From Bacteroidota bacterium (GTDB taxonomy: Bacteria; Bacteroidota; Bacteroidia; Flavobacteriales; Crocinitomicaceae), in the NCBI GenBank assembly GCA_029558435.1, contig JAKQEZ010000716.1, forward strand, positions 1 through 8,063: a stretch of 8,063 nucleotides of DNA, in the 5' to 3' direction. How positions within the stretch are numbered: position 1 is the stretch's first letter; each line of letters starts with the position of its first letter. Under the pieces are notes generated by a model. The model was not told the DNA's origin. It made no database searches and was given only the letters and a program-made list of their open reading frames with translations. Of this stretch, positions 4,902 to 8,063 are shown in pieces. A program made the position numbers and the translations under genes.

Positions 4902-5525
4902 TTATCTACCTGCGTTTTTAGCTGCTATTTCAACCCAATCAGAAAAATTTCTATGTCCTTCATGAAGCTTCCAACAATAAGTTGGGAATTTATCAGAGAA
5001 ACGAAAAAAATTCCCAAACTCGTTGCCACGCCACCAATGATCATCAAAATAAATCGAGTTTGATTTTTTATTATTGATTACAGGTAAGTCTTTGAAAACC
5101 TGCCATTTTTTGTTTACTAATTCATAAAAATGAATTTTCTTACCATCTTCTGAAACAAGAAAGCCTATACGGTCAAAAGGATTTAAACCTTTTGCAGAAA
5201 TCATTTTTTCTTTATTTCTAATCCTGTTTATGTGAATACTTAGTAAGCCATTACCTCTGTCAAAGCTTTTTACAATTTCATATTTTACCCATCTGCGCCT
5301 GGCTGTTTCAGTGCCAATTAAAACTGTTGTAACAGAAGTTTTATTTAATCCTTCTTCAATTAAGTTTTTTATTACTAATGCTCCCTTACTTTTTTCCTTT
5401 TCCCAAATAGAGCCATCAACAAAGGTGTCTTTCATATTGTTTGCTACCCAACTATTTCGTACAACATTTACACGAAAGTTTTTTACGTCTTCATAACAAA
5501 AACTGAAAAAAGTATAACGAGCCAT
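4902..5525 (-). CDS. thsB: Thoeris ThsB, TIR-domain cyclic ADP-ribose synthase
   Basis: This 207-aa protein belongs to the ThsB/MTH538 TIR-like family (formerly DUF1863). It aligns end to end with my recollection of Bacillus cereus ThsB: FFSFCYEDVKNFRVNVVRNSWV at the start, then LIEEGLNKTSVTTVLIGTETARRRWVKYEIVKS, then GLNPFDRIGFLVSEDGKKIHFYE. The catalytic Glu (E85 in the Bacillus protein) corresponds to E83 in KYEIVKS. The known role of the family is to sense phage infection and convert NAD+ to a cyclic ADP-ribose isomer that activates ThsA. Its ATG overlaps the stop codon of the preceding TIR gene by one base (TAATG), so translation is probably coupled. It is the last gene of the operon. 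No frameshift or missing key residue is apparent. Which phage signal it senses is not readable from the sequence. Confidence 0.93.
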   Translation of the reverse strand: MARYTFFSFCYEDVKNFRVNVVRNSWVANNMKDTFVDGSIWEKEKSKGALVIKNLIEEGLNKTSVTTVLIGTETARRRWVKYEIVKSFDRGNGLLSIHINRIRNKEKMISAKGLNPFDRIGFLVSEDGKKIHFYELVNKKWQVFKDLPVINNKKSNSIYFDDHWWRGNEFGNFFRFSDKFPTYCWKLHEGHRNFSDWVEIAAKNAGR

Positions 5526-6205
5526 TATTTTACAGTTTTAGTAATATCATATTCATTGATTTTTGCTCTAATATTTGTTGCAATATCAATGTACTTATTG
5601 GGGTCATTTGTAAAATCATTCCATTTTACAGGATAAATGAATGAAGAATACCCTGTGTATGGTCTATTAGTAATGTGATTATTACAACTTGAATACACAG
5701 GATTTTTGATGTTGAACATATTATCTCTCAGAATTTGAAATAGAGAATCTGTTTTTAATGTTCTGCAATTACATTTTGTACAAGTATTATCCTCAATAAA
5801 GTAATCGTATCTACCCAATTCGTCAGGCAATACAACTGCTAAAACAGCATTTGTTTTACTTCGTCCGCCCTCTCTTGATTGTTCTTTCAAAGAATATGAA
5901 ATTTCCCAAGGAATCCATTGGTCTTTTTCAGAAGTATAAGCCTCTTTCATTCCTTTGGAAATAAGCACAATGGTAACGGAACTATCAAAGATTTTATCTC
6001 CTAACTTTGAACCAATAGTCGAATCTTTAAGTGTGCCCATATCTTCTCCATCATCCTCTCCTTTGTAAATGTGGTCTTCTTCTTCCAAAAGCTCTTCAAG
6101 TTTATCTACATAATTCCTTACTGTTGTATCTACTTCTTCAGATAAATCTAAATCCAATACTTGATTATCTGCATATTTGTATGAAACGAAAATTTTCTTT
6201 CCCAT
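5525..6205 (-). CDS. thsB: Second, divergent Thoeris TIR-domain protein
   Basis: This 226-aa protein has a TIR-like fold signature: MGKKIFVSYKYADNQV (first strand), an acidic region at 33-60, DSSVTIVLIS (75-83), then DQWIPWEISYSLKE with E101 in the position of the catalytic Glu. It differs from the adjacent ThsB in having a Cys/His group: C142, C145, C147, C174 and H177 (TCTKCNCRT and SSCNNH), which could bind zinc. It starts 3 bp after the thsA stop codon and ends overlapping the next TIR gene, so all three form one tightly packed operon. Thoeris loci with several ThsB genes are known; the usual explanation is that each TIR protein recognises a different phage trigger while feeding the same ThsA. 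That role is inferred here. I am sure of the TIR family and less sure of the product it makes. Confidence 0.85.
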   Translation of the reverse strand: MGKKIFVSYKYADNQVLDLDLSEEVDTTVRNYVDKLEELLEEEDHIYKGEDDGEDMGTLKDSTIGSKLGDKIFDSSVTIVLISKGMKEAYTSEKDQWIPWEISYSLKEQSREGGRSKTNAVLAVVLPDELGRYDYFIEDNTCTKCNCRTLKTDSLFQILRDNMFNIKNPVYSSCNNHITNRPYTGYSSFIYPVKWNDFTNDPNKYIDIATNIRAKINEYDITKTVK

Positions 6206-6208
6206 TAC

Positions 6209-7696
6209 TTATAGTTTTTGTAAAATGTTAATTGCCTTTATTGTGTTATTAATTACCTCATCTTTTGTTAGATTGTCCTTACCTAGTTCTTTTACAGCAT
6301 TATGTAATTCTGTATTTTCGGGATAATAGGTTTGTAAATCATTTGTTACCTTGTCCCATAAAGATTTTGAAATGTACCCTGTTGCACCTATTGGAATAGG
6401 AATTACATTGTGCTTTAAGCAAATTTCAAATTCTTCTTCCATACCATTTGAATTGATAACTTTTTCATCAGATAGTTTATTTCCAAAAACAAAAACAGCA
6501 ATACCCGCTTTTGAAATCATTTCGTTTCTGTATTCAGTCCATATTTCGGGAATTGTTTTAGTACCGGATTGTGTTTGCGGAAAAGGTCGTAAAATCAGCA
6601 AATCGTCCAAGTTCCTGTAATTAGAATTTAGCTTAAAATCTAACGCACCATTGATAACCGTACTGCCAATTCCCAATCCAAAACCCGAAATAATTTTATA
6701 ATCTTTTTCAGCTATTTTGTAACTCAAAGAATGAATAAGGTCGTTTGCATCTCCAACCGTATAAGGCGAATAATCGTGTGCCGCACCCGAAATAAAAATG
6801 TTTCTTCTTTTTATCTTTTTCTCTATCTCGGAAAGTATTGCTGTTATATCAGAATACTCTTTGACCATTATTGCGTGAATGCCATACCTAACTAAATCAT
6901 CAATTTTTAATTCTTGTTTGATTTTGGCATACAAAAAATCTTCTTTGTTTTGTTCCGCAGTTTTAGAAGTATCGTTAAAATCTGTTTCTTGTACTTCTTT
7001 AAAAAAGCAGTAATGCGTTGGTGTGTTATCCTTTAACAGAATTTTTATTCTCCCTAAAATGTATTCTAAATTCGGGTCGTCAAAACTGAACCCAATAAAC
7101 AAAAATGTTTTTGATAGTAAATCCCCTCTTAATGCAGTAGAAAAAAGTTCTTTTTTCTCATTGTATGTTTCATAATCATCTTTTGTTAAAACCGCTTCAT
7201 CAGGCGAATTTTTATCTCCGTGCATTTTGTAAACAATAGCATCTTTTTTCTTGATGTTTCTTGAAAAATCAGCATTTCTAATTTTCGTTTCAACTGTCTT
7301 GCCGTCCGCTTCTAAAGTTTTCTCAATGAGTTGGTCGTAATTTGTTGTCCAAAATGTATCAATACCTAGTCGGGATAAGATTTTATGATTTTCACTTCCT
7401 GCTGAAAACGTAGTAAATTCGTTAATAATCTTGTTGTTTATTTTACCACGTTTGAACTTGTTAAAATGATATTGTGCAACTGAAATTAAGTCGTGTTCCT
7501 TGTCTATATCTAATTTTAATTCATCTGCCAAATCTCTTAATAACTCTTTCCAATTTACAAAACCTAATGACGTTGAAAGACCTGCACCTGCAAAAATTGC
7601 TGCATCACCACTATTAATTTCTATTACAAAATCGTTTATAAATTTCTTTTGCTGTTCAGTTAGTTCCATAAATATCTTGTTTGGTAATGTATTCAT
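6209..7696 (-). CDS. thsA: Thoeris ThsA, SIR2-SLOG NADase effector
   Basis: This 495-aa protein has the type I ThsA layout. An N-terminal SIR2-like NADase domain (about residues 15-285) shows FAGAGLS (35-41), TTNYDQLIEK with N119, and YKMHGD with H159, matching the catalytic N112 and H152 of Bacillus cereus ThsA, plus FLFIGFSFDDPNLEYIL. A C-terminal SLOG (STALD) domain (about 298-495) shows FISGAAHDYS, ISGFGLGIGSTVING, LILRPFPQ and PIGATGYIS. In the characterised system the SLOG domain binds the TIR-made cyclic ADP-ribose isomer and the SIR2 domain then depletes NAD+, stopping phage growth. The length is close to the family's usual 470-480 residues. A second ATG at 7667-7669 (MELTEQQKKF) gives an N-terminus that aligns better with Bacillus ThsA and may be the true start. 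It is the first gene of the operon; the only upstream element seen is the small inverted repeat ATCATT/AATGAT at 7728-7746. Confidence 0.95.
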   Translation of the reverse strand: MNTLPNKIFMELTEQQKKFINDFVIEINSGDAAIFAGAGLSTSLGFVNWKELLRDLADELKLDIDKEHDLISVAQYHFNKFKRGKINNKIINEFTTFSAGSENHKILSRLGIDTFWTTNYDQLIEKTLEADGKTVETKIRNADFSRNIKKKDAIVYKMHGDKNSPDEAVLTKDDYETYNEKKELFSTALRGDLLSKTFLFIGFSFDDPNLEYILGRIKILLKDNTPTHYCFFKEVQETDFNDTSKTAEQNKEDFLYAKIKQELKIDDLVRYGIHAIMVKEYSDITAILSEIEKKIKRRNIFISGAAHDYSPYTVGDANDLIHSLSYKIAEKDYKIISGFGLGIGSTVINGALDFKLNSNYRNLDDLLILRPFPQTQSGTKTIPEIWTEYRNEMISKAGIAVFVFGNKLSDEKVINSNGMEEEFEICLKHNVIPIPIGATGYISKSLWDKVTNDLQTYYPENTELHNAVKELGKDNLTKDEVINNTIKAINILQKL

Positions 7697-8063
7697 TAAA
7701 AATTAATTGTTGCTCAAATAAAGTACCATCATTATTTAACAATGATTTAAACAGCAAACAAAGTGACAAGTTGTCTTATTTTCTTTCTGTATTTGACTAA
7801 TTGACAGTAAAAAAGGTAAAACAGCCTTGAGCCGTGCGTTGGAAAAACGAAAAGAAGCCACTCTAAAAATCACTATCTGAAAGGGAAATTACCTCATCAA
7901 CGAAATCTTTAGCTATTGTAAAAATCTTCATCGGCTTCTTTGAGTGTGGGAAGCAAGTGGAATGAATGCCAAGCGGAAAGCAATGGAGATTGGCTGAATG
8001 GAACGTAGCGAGCCGACTGCGAGTTGAGCGAGGGGGAAAGCAGGAAATGGACAAGGATTGGAC
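7697..8063. other. Gene-free right end of the window
   Basis: I see no supported gene. Upstream of thsA lies an AT-rich stretch with a short inverted repeat, ATCATT (7728-7733) and AATGAT (7741-7746), and no convincing promoter boxes, though one is expected there. The right part changes composition and is purine-rich with a GCGAG motif repeated at about 8008-8012, 8019-8023 and 8028-8032. It may be the other flank of the defence cargo. Confidence 0.35.

Noticed and set aside
7863..8054. Minus-strand open frame of 63 codons at the right end
   Set aside because: The first 40 residues come from the GCGAG-rich and purine-rich segment, have no family resemblance and an odd composition (many Ser, His, Arg and Cys). 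No leader signal is visible. A second frame nearby ending KEADEDFYNS is also open but has no start or match I can support.
8047..8063. ATG near the right edge (reads MDKDW)
   Set aside because: Only five codons are visible, so it cannot be told from chance.

Overview
The window looks like accessory DNA from a Bacteroidota bacterium, probably Flavobacteriia or Sphingobacteriia. The evidence is low GC, genes with A-rich leaders instead of Shine-Dalgarno sites, promoter-like boxes of the Bacteroidota type (TTTG, about 19-20 bp, TAnnTTTG), and families typical of Bacteroidota integrative conjugative elements: an RteC-type regulator, an IntDOT-like tyrosine recombinase and a DUF6943 protein. No housekeeping genes are present.

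Region 1 (1-2070) is an element end. A truncated rteC and a tyrosine integrase lie on the minus strand. Upstream of the integrase is a repeat-rich segment, then a 17-nt fragment matching the 3' end of a tRNA (T-loop/T-stem half, acceptor strand and discriminator base) followed by a terminator. This reads as an attachment site. No 5' part of a tRNA lies beside it, and ICE-like genes lie on both sides, so it may be a junction between tandem elements, the attP of a circular form, or a decayed end.

Region 2 (2071-4154) has a 62-aa putative DNA-binding protein on the minus strand, an intergenic dyad, and a divergent plus-strand cassette. The cassette encodes a 249-aa protein of no known function, an 89-aa two-helix membrane protein, and two tandem 69-aa paralogues (about 70% identical), each preceded by a similar RNA hairpin with compensatory pair changes. 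A strong terminator closes it. This is the least explained part of the window and the best candidate for an undescribed system.

Region 3 (4153-4901) has a DUF6943 gene and a 340-bp gene-free stretch. That stretch ends in a well-formed plus-strand promoter-like sequence pointing into the 3' end of the next operon, antisense to it.

Region 4 (4902-7696) is a Thoeris type I anti-phage operon on the minus strand: thsA (SIR2-SLOG NADase effector), then two different TIR-domain genes. The second TIR protein is a close relative of the characterised Bacillus cereus ThsB. The first is more divergent and carries a Cys cluster. The expected logic is that phage infection activates a TIR protein, which makes a cyclic ADP-ribose isomer from NAD+; this binds the ThsA SLOG domain and switches on NAD+ destruction by the SIR2 domain. 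The last 370 bp (7697-8063) contain no gene I can support.
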